A stretch of 41,956 nucleotides of DNA, from the NCBI GenBank assembly GCA_945868575.1, contig CAMBMH010000015.1, positions 1 to 41,956 on the forward strand, read 5' to 3'. This DNA comes from Singulisphaera sp. GP187. GTDB lineage: Bacteria > Planctomycetota > Planctomycetia > Gemmatales > Gemmataceae. Below are positions 1 to 8,268 of the stretch, piece after piece. The notes beneath the pieces were generated by a model. It was not told where the DNA came from, did no database searches, and was given only the letters and a program-made list of their open reading frames with translations. Both the position numbers and the translations under genes were made by a program. Within the stretch, counting starts at the first letter, position 1, and the number at the start of each line of letters is the position of its first letter.

Positions 1-28
1 ACAAATCCATGAGACCAACGAGGTCCTT

Positions 29-811
29 TCAGGGCGCAAGTTCCACAACCGCCAAAAGGGGACGATGATCCGAGGCCATTTCCTCGGGAATCACCCTGGT
101 TTCCAAGACCCTGAACTTATCCCTTGGACGAACGAGCACATAATCGATCTGATTTTTGGGATTTTGGGACGGGTAGGTCTTAAAATCCTTGCCCGAAGTG
201 GTATTTTTCCATTCGGTCAAAAGAATTTCAACCGGCTTCGCCGCGGGATTCGCATTCAGGTCGCCGGCAAGAATGACCGGTCTGGATACCTTTGCAAAAA
301 TTTCGTTGAGTTTTGTCGCCTGTTGCTCTCGAAACAAAATGTTGTTGTGATGAAGGTGGGTCGTAACAACGGAAATCTCCCCAGCAGGATCCTTGATCAC
401 AACCTCAAACGCAATTCTGGTCTCCCTGACAGGAGTTCCCGGAAGGATATGAATAGTGGATTCGCCCAAGGGAAACCTGCTAAGAACCGATTGCCCATAT
501 TGGCCACCCATAAAATCAATTTGTCGGCCAAACCGGCCATTCATCCCTGTGAGTTTTGCCAACTCGGCGGTCTGGTCCACCATGCCAGTTCGACGATTTA
601 TGTGGTCAACCTCTTGTAAAGCAACGAGGTCAGGCTGTGTCGATTTGATTACCTTGGCCAATCGGGGAAGATCGACTTTCTTATCCATCCCCTCCCCGTG
701 GTAGATGTTGTAAGCCAAAACACGAAAAGTCCGGGTTTGGCCATGCGCATGGCTTATTCCATTCAGAAACAAAACCAAAAGCCCCAATCGAATCATCCCG
801 AACATTTTCAT
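29..811 (-). CDS. Exported endonuclease/exonuclease/phosphatase (EEP) family protein
   Basis: A 260-residue member of the Mg-dependent EEP superfamily (exonuclease III/DNase I/sphingomyelinase fold). Residues 1-25 read as a signal peptide. The fold signatures follow in order: YNIYHG (Asn35), LQEVDH (metal-binding Glu), THLHHN, AGDLNANP and the terminal SDHRP (Asp248/His249). The catalytic set is complete, so activity is likely, but the substrate (nucleic acid, phospholipid head group or other phosphodiester) cannot be read. The ATG at 811 is chosen over a TTG at 844 because it overlaps the upstream stop as ATGA and has GGTGG just ahead of it. The overlap implies translational coupling with the second EEP gene (808-2043). 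A periplasmic or surface location is inferred. Confidence 0.85.
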   Translation of the reverse strand: MKMFGMIRLGLLVLFLNGISHAHGQTRTFRVLAYNIYHGEGMDKKVDLPRLAKVIKSTQPDLVALQEVDHINRRTGMVDQTAELAKLTGMNGRFGRQIDFMGGQYGQSVLSRFPLGESTIHILPGTPVRETRIAFEVVIKDPAGEISVVTTHLHHNNILFREQQATKLNEIFAKVSRPVILAGDLNANPAAKPVEILLTEWKNTTSGKDFKTYPSQNPKNQIDYVLVRPRDKFRVLETRVIPEEMASDHRPLLAVVELAP

Positions 812-2043
812 TTTCCACCATTGGCAATTTGCAAATCCAGCCAAACGAGACGATGATCACTCGCGGCATTGGGTTCATCAATTAGCAGACGATGGGATTC
901 GCCTACCTCCGGCCAAAAAATACCGCTATTGCTGACAAATAATTCCTTCGATGGTAGGACATAATCAAGCCTTCCAAAGGAGTGGGTTCGAAACGGCTTA
1001 TAGTCTGCAAAATTTGGCCCATTGCCCTCTGCGCCTCCCTTCGATTGGGGACGCGGGTCCTGCACTCTTGGGTGTTTGAGAAATAGATCCGTTACCCGTT
1101 TTCCATCCACCAGATCACCCCGGACCGGTTCCGCATTGAGATCCCCAATAAGCACAAATGGGACGGTCCCTTTCAGGCCCCCTTTTACACCTTGATCGTC
1201 GACAATATAGGAATCTTTGGTCGGGCCTGTGATATAGTCTGCCCAAAACCGGACCTCGTCATGATTGCGCCTTCCATTTCGATCCTCCGGCCCATCAAAA
1301 ACAGGAGGGGTGGGATGTGAGCAGAGGAAATGAATGGTGGATCCTTCGACTTGAACAGGAACATCCCAATGGCTTTTGCTAGATAGGCGAAAGATTTCGC
1401 TTTGCTTTTCGGAATAGTAATCGGGTCGTCCCTGCTTTCCGTCTGGAAGCAGATTGCCGGGCATCCTCTTCCATAGGAATTTCTGAAAGGTACGGATACC
1501 GGATCGATCCATTGGAAAACGGCTGTAAAGGGCCATGCCATATTGACCCGGATATTTGCCATATCCGAAAGCGTCTTCAGGACCATCTTTCCTGTTGTCG
1601 TTATTCAGATCGAGACCCGAAAGTACACCGGTGTTGACAGGTTCAAAAACGATATGAGGATATTCCAGGGGTTTCTGATCTCCCTGTCCTGTCGCCAAAT
1701 ACCGCTCGAAAAACAACCTGGCGCTCTGCCCTTTGAGGGAATTCGCGGAGGTTTCGTAATCGTAGTCAATTTCATTTACAAGCACGATATCGGGGCGAAC
1801 GAGCTGAAGAATTTGAGCTGCTTTTTTGAGCTGGGGGTTGGTCCCACGCCCCTGCCCATCCACCTGGTCTATCTTTTCCCTGCCTAGTTCATGAATGTTA
1901 AATGTGGCGATTCTTACCATGCCGGGAGATTTTGGGCTTTTTTCTGAAGAGGGATTTACGATTGTTTCCATCGCCTGTGAAGGCAACTCCGCCCCAATTT
2001 CCGCCCACAGGATTCCGATCAAGACAAGAAGCGCCCGCTGCAT
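808..2043 (-). CDS. Exported EEP-family phosphodiesterase-like protein (large)
   Basis: A 411-residue EEP-superfamily protein with a signal peptide (about residues 1-24). Visible signatures are TFNIHELG (Asn49), VNEIDYD (Glu91), the Cys-Ser-His-Pro stretch at the usual His position, IGDLNAEP and a terminal ASDHRLVW (Asp396/His397). It is about 150 residues longer than its downstream partner, mostly through insertions between the Glu and the C-terminal His; one contains an Asp/Asn-rich stretch (DLNNDNRKDG) that resembles a calcium loop. GGGAGG lies 5 bases before the ATG. The two adjacent EEP genes may be diverged duplicates, or may act together in phosphate scavenging from nucleic acids or lipids. 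That role is inference. Confidence 0.85.
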   Translation of the reverse strand: MQRALLVLIGILWAEIGAELPSQAMETIVNPSSEKSPKSPGMVRIATFNIHELGREKIDQVDGQGRGTNPQLKKAAQILQLVRPDIVLVNEIDYDYETSANSLKGQSARLFFERYLATGQGDQKPLEYPHIVFEPVNTGVLSGLDLNNDNRKDGPEDAFGYGKYPGQYGMALYSRFPMDRSGIRTFQKFLWKRMPGNLLPDGKQGRPDYYSEKQSEIFRLSSKSHWDVPVQVEGSTIHFLCSHPTPPVFDGPEDRNGRRNHDEVRFWADYITGPTKDSYIVDDQGVKGGLKGTVPFVLIGDLNAEPVRGDLVDGKRVTDLFLKHPRVQDPRPQSKGGAEGNGPNFADYKPFRTHSFGRLDYVLPSKELFVSNSGIFWPEVGESHRLLIDEPNAASDHRLVWLDLQIANGGK

Positions 2044-2100
2044 CGCGACCTCCCTTTTTCACAGCTATAACCCTGCAGAAAGTCTATAATCGGTTTCGGT

Positions 2101-2889
2101 TTAGGCGATCAACAATTTGTACGCGGCCACCAACAAAACCAAGGCAAGCAATCTTTTGAGCCAAACAGGATTGAATCGTCGACTTCCCAAAAAAGATCCA
2201 ATCCCTCCGCCAATCAGTACACAAAAGGCCCAAAAAAGTATCGGAATCCCCAGCACAGGGGTTAGTTCAGGAAATGTCCCTTTGGCAATGGCTTCCCAAG
2301 CGGGCATCGCCATTAGGCCTGAAAGAGAATTGAGGAGAATAAAAGGGGCTGACACTCCGGAAGCAACCCGGGGCGTTGCCCAACCACCAACCACGAGCAG
2401 CGGACTTAGGAAAATACCCCCGCCCACCCCGGCAAGGCCCGACAGGAATCCGATCAAGATTCCGAAAATAACAGCAATCCAAAAGGGTGGAATTCTTGCC
2501 TCTTTATCCGTTTGTCCCTCAGGAATTCCGGTTTGGGGAAGGCACATACGAAAGGCGGCGGCAACAAGAACCAATCCGAGCACAAATTTCAAGCCAGTGC
2601 CAAATTGTGAAGCAAACAACCGTCCTGCAAATGCCATGGGAACACTCGCCAAAGCAAATGGCCAGAAAAGGGACCAACGAAACGCCCCCGCGCGATAATA
2701 ATTGATGGTTCCAATTGATGCCACTACGACATTAAAACATAGCGCCAAAACGGGAATTCGATCGGCGCCAACTCCAAGCAAACCCAAAATCGCGATGTAA
2801 GCAGAAGCTCCTCCATGCCCCACGGATGAGTACAAGAGCGCCCCCAGCCCCAAAGCAAATCCCACCAGGACCCAATGCCCTTCTTCCAT
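2101..2889 (-). CDS. TauE/SafE (DUF81) family membrane permease
   Basis: A 262-residue polytopic inner-membrane protein with about eight hydrophobic segments. The two-fold repeat typical of TauE/SafE permeases is visible: SSVGHGGASAYIA near the N-terminus and FLSGLAGVGGGIFLSPLL near the middle. Family members export or import small organosulfur or sulfur anions such as sulfite, sulfoacetate and taurine-derived compounds; the substrate here is unknown. It lies 31 bases after the NicO-type metal exporter and 57 bases before the EEP pair on the same strand, so co-transcription is likely. The ribosome site is poor (AAAAGG directly against the ATG), so a slightly different start is possible. Confidence 0.87.
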   Translation of the reverse strand: MEEGHWVLVGFALGLGALLYSSVGHGGASAYIAILGLLGVGADRIPVLALCFNVVVASIGTINYYRAGAFRWSLFWPFALASVPMAFAGRLFASQFGTGLKFVLGLVLVAAAFRMCLPQTGIPEGQTDKEARIPPFWIAVIFGILIGFLSGLAGVGGGIFLSPLLVVGGWATPRVASGVSAPFILLNSLSGLMAMPAWEAIAKGTFPELTPVLGIPILFWAFCVLIGGGIGSFLGSRRFNPVWLKRLLALVLLVAAYKLLIA

Positions 2890-2920
2890 CCTTTTGATTT
2901 ATTAAGGATTAAAGATTTAC

Positions 2921-4279
2921 CTAACTGCCAACACCAGCTTTTGCACAAAGCCAAATTCCCATCACGACAATGATTAAGGCGCTGAGGATAGCAATTCGCC
3001 CGGTCCAGCGTTCAAAAGAATCGGTATCCCCTGTCCGTTTTTGAATGGCATCCCGACTTTTCACAACAACAATTCCCAAAGCTACCAGGACCGAAGCCAA
3101 ACCCGCGCTAAATGCAACCAAAAGGGGAAGTGCCAACCAGGTTCTCCCCGTAGCCATTGCAAACAACAGCATCGCGACCGCATCCCAACAGGGAACAAGG
3201 CCCCCGGTAATGCCAAGCAAAACGACTCCCCAGGAACTTGTTTTCCCATTTGAAGGGGCAACAGGACCATGAGTATGACCTCCGGGGCCATGGGTATGAC
3301 CTCCGGGACCATGGGTATGACCTCCGGGACCATGGTAATGATCCGCCATTCCGGAAAGTCTCAAAAGCAATAGCCATCCACCCATCCCTGTCAAAATCAA
3401 TCCACCAAACAAATTGAGGACGCGCTGCACATCCCCCGCCTGAGCGTCGGGAACAACGATGGGGAGGAACCCGGCGATGATCATTACAGCGGCAGTATGG
3501 GTCAGGGTGGTCACCAGGCCAAGGAGCACTGCCTGGTAAACTGTACCCCGTTCTCCGATGAGATACGCGGCAACCATCGTCTTCCCATGGCCCGGGGTCA
3601 GGGCGTGCCCCGCTCCAAACACTAAAGAAAGCAGCAAAAGTATGAGGAGGCCGTGTTTTTGGCCCAGAATCAGATCCATCAGACCATCTTCATGGGCTCC
3701 CTGCCACTCCGCTGGAGGCCCTTTCGGTGAAAGTTCCATTGCGACCGAGCTCCGCTTCGCCTCTTCCTCCCCAATGTTCCCCCATCTTGCCTCGACCTCA
3801 AGGAATCGTTTTCCGACAGGGAGGTTCGGTCCACCCCAAGGGCCCATCAACACCAGGCTGATTGGGTCAGAGGCATAATTCCCCTCCTCGAGTGTCAATT
3901 TTTCTCCCTGGGCAAGGCCTGACATGGGCGCCTCGAAAAACAAATCAACTCTTAAATGATCCAAAACTTCAAAATTAGTCCGGGATTCGGTCCATGGGAT
4001 TTCGCCCTTGGGACCCTTGAGGATCAGATTTTTGGGAATCCGTTTGGCCAAAAATTCCACATAAGCCTTGTGGATATCGTTTCGGTCGTTGATCTTGCTT
4101 AAATCGACATCATGTTCGGTCAGGTCGTAAAGCGCGCGGGTTTCATCGACCTCGTGCCGGTAAAGCACCTGAATCCGGTCAGGAGTGGTGCGCAATAGGA
4201 TCCGTCGGTCGTGATTCTCCCTGGGAACAGGATGAATTCCCATCCCCAGCAAAACGCAGGAAAACCAAAACGCCGCCAT
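2921..4279 (-). CDS. NicO-type nickel/cobalt exporter with N-terminal extracytoplasmic domain
   Basis: A 452-residue transporter. Residues 1-200 are a signal or anchor helix plus a beta-rich extracytoplasmic domain (DUF1007-like in character). From about 205 comes a NicO/RcnA-type membrane domain with the diagnostic HALTPGHGK at 225-233 and GGLVPCWDA at 359-367. Between them, residues 314-338 form a His-rich cytoplasmic loop built of three identical GPGGHTH units, a likely metal-sensing or metal-binding loop as in other NicO proteins. The predicted role is efflux of Ni(II)/Co(II) or a related divalent ion. AAGGA lies 7 bases before the ATG. It is the second gene of the leftward run and follows the terpene-cyclase-like gene by 31 bases. 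The family is firm; the ion is inferred. Confidence 0.88.
   Translation of the reverse strand: MAAFWFSCVLLGMGIHPVPRENHDRRILLRTTPDRIQVLYRHEVDETRALYDLTEHDVDLSKINDRNDIHKAYVEFLAKRIPKNLILKGPKGEIPWTESRTNFEVLDHLRVDLFFEAPMSGLAQGEKLTLEEGNYASDPISLVLMGPWGGPNLPVGKRFLEVEARWGNIGEEEAKRSSVAMELSPKGPPAEWQGAHEDGLMDLILGQKHGLLILLLLSLVFGAGHALTPGHGKTMVAAYLIGERGTVYQAVLLGLVTTLTHTAAVMIIAGFLPIVVPDAQAGDVQRVLNLFGGLILTGMGGWLLLLRLSGMADHYHGPGGHTHGPGGHTHGPGGHTHGPVAPSNGKTSSWGVVLLGITGGLVPCWDAVAMLLFAMATGRTWLALPLLVAFSAGLASVLVALGIVVVKSRDAIQKRTGDTDSFERWTGRIAILSALIIVVMGIWLCAKAGVGS
3269..3331 (-). repeat. Three tandem 21-bp units encoding GPGGHTH
   Basis: Three consecutive near-identical 21-base units lie inside the NicO-type exporter gene and encode residues 317-337. 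They differ by only one or two bases, which suggests recent expansion by slippage. Copy number may vary between strains and would change the His content of the metal-binding loop. Confidence 0.85.
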
Positions 4280-4310
4280 TACAGATCCTTAAATTCCATA
4301 GACACTGGTA

Positions 4311-5423
4311 TCAGGGCTTCTTCACACCTTTGGCATGGGCCAGTGCAATCAGGGCATATGCCGTGACCAAATCGGGATTCGATTCCATCCACCGATCCTG
4401 GGCATTGGTGTAAGAGCCATCATCCTTTTGGCGCTTGGCCAGTTCGGCAACCAACTCGACGCGCCAATGGTGCGATTTTCCCGAACTATCCTTGATCTCA
4501 TCGAGTTTCAGGGTGTCAAGGCATTTTGAAAGAGTTTGATAGTAGTAATAGAGCCCCCACGAGGCACGCTCCGCAGGCATTCCGGGGTGACGATTGAGAT
4601 CATAATTTTTGGAGATGTATTTGAGGGCTTCTTGCATTCTGGGGTCCTTTGGATCCAATCCGCAGTAAACCATGCTTTTGATCCCAGCGTAGGTCATACT
4701 CGCATACCCTGGTAATCCCCCATTTGCGGTGGCCTGATCCTGGGTTTTGGTCGAACCCATGGCAGCGGGCGAATAGATAAACGAACCATCATTGATCTTG
4801 CCCGCCCAGGGCTGATCGTTGGTCTCCCCGGCAAGGTTTTGGCAACGGCTCACAAATACCAGGGCTTTTTGGAAAGCAGGATCTTTGGGAGAAACGCCAG
4901 CGGCGACCAGGGCATCAAGGAAAATCTGCGTGTTGGAAAGGTCCGGGCGGCTTTTGCTATCATACCCGGCTCCGCCGTAATAATCGTTTTTCGGATCTTT
5001 TCCTTCAGCCTCATCCCATTGGAGCTGACGAAGAAACCTGGCCGCGTCCCGAATCACGGGACGATAGGTCTCGCGGTTCGCCTCGACGAGTGCCATTACA
5101 TTTACCGAAGTGACATAGTTTTGAAGCTGGACTTTGGGGTCGGGCCCCGCAATGTGACCCGCCTTGGGGTTGATCAACGTCTCAATATAGCGAAGGCCCT
5201 TTTCGACCATCGGGTCATCCGCGGGCACCTTGCCTGTTCTCAGGAGACCCGTTACCACCAAGCCCGTGATCCCTGGAGACAACTTGGAACTCCACGAACC
5301 ATCCGCCGACTGGCTTTTGCGCAAGTAGGCGACGGCTTTGTCGACCTGGTTGTCCCAGAGAGCCGGTTCGGGCTGGGTCTGATGTGCAAGGAAAAACGAA
5401 CCGAGCAGAAGGATCGAGGTCAT
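4311..5423 (-). CDS. Prenyltransferase/squalene-oxidase-repeat (terpene-cyclase-like) protein
   Basis: A 370-residue alpha/alpha-toroid protein. QW-like repeats of the squalene-hopene-cyclase kind are visible at both ends (AVAYLRKSQSADGSW near residues 30-44, AKRQKDDGSY near the C-terminus). No DxDD protonation motif is evident, and it is much shorter than a cyclase (about 630 or more residues). It is therefore probably not a hopene synthase but one of the short secreted toroid proteins seen in planctomycetes, function unknown. The reading frame runs open upstream to about 5795 over the end of proS. The ATG at 5423 is chosen for its GGGGGGA site 4 bases away, the hydrophobic N-terminus and a candidate promoter just upstream. 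It heads the five-gene leftward run. Confidence 0.8.
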   Translation of the reverse strand: MTSILLLGSFFLAHQTQPEPALWDNQVDKAVAYLRKSQSADGSWSSKLSPGITGLVVTGLLRTGKVPADDPMVEKGLRYIETLINPKAGHIAGPDPKVQLQNYVTSVNVMALVEANRETYRPVIRDAARFLRQLQWDEAEGKDPKNDYYGGAGYDSKSRPDLSNTQIFLDALVAAGVSPKDPAFQKALVFVSRCQNLAGETNDQPWAGKINDGSFIYSPAAMGSTKTQDQATANGGLPGYASMTYAGIKSMVYCGLDPKDPRMQEALKYISKNYDLNRHPGMPAERASWGLYYYYQTLSKCLDTLKLDEIKDSSGKSHHWRVELVAELAKRQKDDGSYTNAQDRWMESNPDLVTAYALIALAHAKGVKKP

Positions 5424-5448
5424 AGTTCCCCCCATTTGTACGCCATGC

Positions 5449-5483
5449 CAGCTTGTGTTTAGACAGGCCACATTTTCAAACAA
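5449..5483 (-). promoter_or_regulatory. Candidate sigma70-like promoter for the leftward run
   Basis: On the minus strand TTGTTT (5483-5478) and TAAACA (5461-5456) are separated by 16 bases. Transcription would start near 5449, about 26 bases before the ATG at 5423. The boxes fit only partly, so this is tentative. Confidence 0.35.
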
Positions 5484-5586
5484 CACCAAGGAACATTTTA
5501 AGGTGCCAAGAGCCGCGGGGCCCCCGACCAATTCATGATGGCCAAAGGTTACCCAAAGTTGGCTATTTCTTGCCCAGAACACTGGT

Positions 5587-5621
5587 GCAAGGGGCTCGTG
5601 CCAATCAAAACGGCCCCTTGC
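5587..5621 (-). terminator. Hairpin downstream of proS
   Basis: A 9-bp perfect stem (GCAAGGGGC with GCCCCTTGC) around a 17-base loop begins 21 bases after the proS stop. There is no clear U-tract, so it may end transcription only partly or only protect the 3' end. Confidence 0.4.
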
Positions 5622-5641
5622 TGTACCCCTTTTCGATGCGC

Positions 5642-7156
5642 CTAGTAGGATTTGGCAAAAACCACCCGACGCGCCGAGGGTCGCCCGGTGACCATGCAGA
5701 TACCCGCTTCGATCGGCAGATTGTTGGGGATACACCGAATGGTGGCCTTGGTTTCGGCTGCGATTTTGTCTTCCGTCTCGCGAGTTCCGTCCCAATGGGC
5801 CAAAAAGAAACCACCAGGCGACTCGATCTTCGTTTTGAATTCATCGTAAGAGTCGATTGTGTGCAAATTGGCATCACGAAACGCTTTGGCCTTGGCAAAA
5901 AGGTTGGCCTGGATGGCTTTGAGCAGTTCGACGATTCGCTCCGGAGCCTGCTCAAGCGGAATGCCAAATTGCTTCCCTTCCTTGCCGGGTTGGTCGCGCC
6001 GGGCCAATACGCACGCGTTTTGGGCGACATCCTTGGGCCCGATTTCCACCCGAACCGGTACACCTTTTAGTTCCCATTCGTTGAACCGGAAGCCCGGGGT
6101 GTTATTGAAATCCTCATCCACTTTGACCGCGACCGTTTCAAAGTTGAAGAAATCCTCACGCGGAAGCGCCTTGAGCGCATCTGCAAGCTTTCTCGATGCG
6201 GCAAGGGAGGCCTCCCGTTCACCGGCTTCCTTGCCTAATGGACAGATCACAACCTGGACCGGTGCCAGGCGAGGCGGCGCGATTAGCCCCTGATCGTCGC
6301 TATGGGTCATGATCAGGCCACCGATAAGCCGGGTCGAAACACCCCACGAAGTCGCCCAAGCGTGTTCCAGTTGGCCAGCGGTATTCTGAAACTTGACATC
6401 AAACGCTTTGGCGAAGTTTTGTCCCAAAAAGTGACTGGTTCCCGCCTGGAGAGCCCGTTTGTCCTGCATCATTGCTTCAATACAGAGGGTATATTCGGCG
6501 CCGGGGAACTTTTGCCCCTCACTCTTGGGCCCGTACAAAACAGGCATGGCCATCCACTCTTCCGCAAAAACCCGATAAACTTCGAGCATTTTGGCGGTTT
6601 CCTCCTCGGCCTCTTCTTTGGTGGAATGGGCAGTATGCCCCTCTTGCCAGAGGAATTCCGCGGTTCGCAAAAAGAGACGGGTGCGCATTTCCCAACGGAC
6701 GACATTGGCCCATTGATTGATCAAAAGTGGCAGATCCCGCCACGACTGGATCCAGTTCTTGTAGGTGTTCCAGATGATGGTTTCCGAGGTGGGACGGATG
6801 ATCAGCTCTTCTTCGAGCTTCGCCTCGGGATCGACCTCAACGCCCTTGCCGGGAATCGACTTGAGGCGATAGTGGGTGACAACCGCGCACTCTTTGGCGA
6901 AGCCCTCTGCCATCTGCTCTTCCTTGGCCAGATAGCTCTTGGGAATCAGAAGGGGGAAATAGGCATTAACATGGCCGGTTTCCTTGAACATACGATCAAG
7001 GGCCCGCTGCATCCGCTCCCAAAGGGCATAGCCATGGGGTTTTATGACCATGCAACCCCGAACGGACGAGTTTTCCGCCATGCCGGCACGATTGACGATA
7101 TCCAAATACCATTGCGAATAGTCCTGATTTCGTGGGGTTATTTTCTCGCCGGCCAT
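5642..7156 (-). CDS. proS: Prolyl-tRNA synthetase (short, ProS type 3)
   Basis: A 504-residue class IIa aminoacyl-tRNA synthetase that charges tRNA-Pro. All parts are visible: motif 1 around the [12 protein letters not shown] segment, motif 2 with [16 protein letters not shown], motif 3 ([12 protein letters not shown]), the anticodon-binding domain starting near [10 protein letters not shown], and a terminal zinc-domain-like segment ending in VVFAKSY. The length and the absence of the large editing insertion place it with the archaeal/eukaryotic-type short enzymes, which many planctomycetes use. It is divergent from the phosphatidylserine decarboxylase gene and is followed by a hairpin. Confidence 0.97.
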   Translation of the reverse strand: MAGEKITPRNQDYSQWYLDIVNRAGMAENSSVRGCMVIKPHGYALWERMQRALDRMFKETGHVNAYFPLLIPKSYLAKEEQMAEGFAKECAVVTHYRLKSIPGKGVEVDPEAKLEEELIIRPTSETIIWNTYKNWIQSWRDLPLLINQWANVVRWEMRTRLFLRTAEFLWQEGHTAHSTKEEAEEETAKMLEVYRVFAEEWMAMPVLYGPKSEGQKFPGAEYTLCIEAMMQDKRALQAGTSHFLGQNFAKAFDVKFQNTAGQLEHAWATSWGVSTRLIGGLIMTHSDDQGLIAPPRLAPVQVVICPLGKEAGEREASLAASRKLADALKALPREDFFNFETVAVKVDEDFNNTPGFRFNEWELKGVPVRVEIGPKDVAQNACVLARRDQPGKEGKQFGIPLEQAPERIVELLKAIQANLFAKAKAFRDANLHTIDSYDEFKTKIESPGGFFLAHWDGTRETEDKIAAETKATIRCIPNNLPIEAGICMVTGRPSARRVVFAKSY

Positions 7157-7267
7157 GGTTTTGCTATTCCTTGTTTTGGGTTGTCAGAATTTCCTGTAAA
7201 AGCAATTCTAGAACCAGAGGGCCCTTAACCACAGGCCCAAAGGATCACCCTCTGCTATCCTAACACG

Positions 7268-8224
7268 ATGAACCATTCCTCCCTTACCCAAACTGGCAAC
7301 ATCCCCCCTGGCCTCCCCATTACTTTGGATCAGCCAGGCGGCGGAGTCATTGTCCATTTCGAACTATTTTGTGGAGCGATTCGCCGGGGTTTGATTCGCC
7401 TCTTTTTTCCGGGTCACATCCGCTCCATGCAAAGGATCCGGCACGGAGACTGTCCTGGTTGCACCCACAATGTGATTGATTCCCGGGACCTCAAATACAA
7501 AAAGTTGCTCTGTTCTTATCGTTTTGACATAGCAAAGGATCCTTACGCCTGGCGCGAACAAACCTATATCGCGCGCCATGGATGGGCCGAAATCTTCTTC
7601 ATGGGTGCCCCTCTGGCAATTTTGGCAATCGCCGGATTGGTCTTGGCCCTTTTGGTTCATCCCGCCTGGCTGGCCATGACGGTTTCAACCTTGCCTTTTC
7701 TGGTGTTTACGGTGGCCTTCTTTCGCAACCCAAAGCGTAGCCCCCCTCCAGACGCCAAAACCCTTTCCAGTCCCGCGGATGGCGTGGTCACCGATTTGGA
7801 TGAGGTCGATGAACCCGGATTCCCTGGTGGCAAAGCCAAACGGATTTCCATTTTCCTCTCCGTTTTCAATGTGCATGTAAATCGCTCTCCCGTTTCCGGT
7901 ACCGTGGAAAGACTGGTCTATTTGCCCGGTCTCTATTTGGATGCCCGCCATCCGGAATGTTACAGGCGCAACGAACAGCTTTGGCTGGATATTCGGGATG
8001 ATGATGGGCACCTTTGGCGCATTCGCCAGGTGGCTGGCGCAATCGCAAGACGCATCGTTTGCCAGGCCAAAGTGGGAACGCGCCTATCCCGGGGAGAACT
8101 ATACGGCCTGATCAAGTTTGGATCGCGCACCGAGCTTCTCTGGGAAACCACCCTAGAATGTCGGCCTCTGGTTCATGTGGGTTCGGTTGTCCGGGGCGGA
8201 CAAACCGGCATTGTCCAAAAGTAG
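7268..8224 (+). CDS. psd: Phosphatidylserine decarboxylase, short pyruvoyl type
   Basis: A phosphatidylserine decarboxylase that makes phosphatidylethanolamine at the inner membrane. A hairpin membrane anchor (about residues 115-160) precedes SPADGVVTDLDEV, FLSVFNVHVNRSPVSG and the self-cleavage site FGS, where Ser286 would become the pyruvoyl group, as in the short archaeal-type enzymes (FGSR rather than LGST). Residues 1-95 are not typical of the family. They contain CPGC, have no ribosome site, and the ATG at 7268 sits 6 bases after a TATCCT box. So the mRNA is either leaderless or starts later (ATG at 7427, TTG at 7505). The enzyme call is firm; the start is not. Confidence 0.88.
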   Translation: MNHSSLTQTGNIPPGLPITLDQPGGGVIVHFELFCGAIRRGLIRLFFPGHIRSMQRIRHGDCPGCTHNVIDSRDLKYKKLLCSYRFDIAKDPYAWREQTYIARHGWAEIFFMGAPLAILAIAGLVLALLVHPAWLAMTVSTLPFLVFTVAFFRNPKRSPPPDAKTLSSPADGVVTDLDEVDEPGFPGGKAKRISIFLSVFNVHVNRSPVSGTVERLVYLPGLYLDARHPECYRRNEQLWLDIRDDDGHLWRIRQVAGAIARRIVCQAKVGTRLSRGELYGLIKFGSRTELLWETTLECRPLVHVGSVVRGGQTGIVQK

Positions 8225-8268
8225 GATTTTCAACTTCCCGGGCATAAACCTTCCCCAGCCAAACCTGA

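Noticed and set aside
5424-5795. Upstream extension of the terpene-cyclase-like protein by 124 residues
   Set aside because: It overlaps the end of proS, is low in hydrophobic order and has no ribosome site; the ATG at 5423 has GGGGGGA and a signal-like N-terminus.
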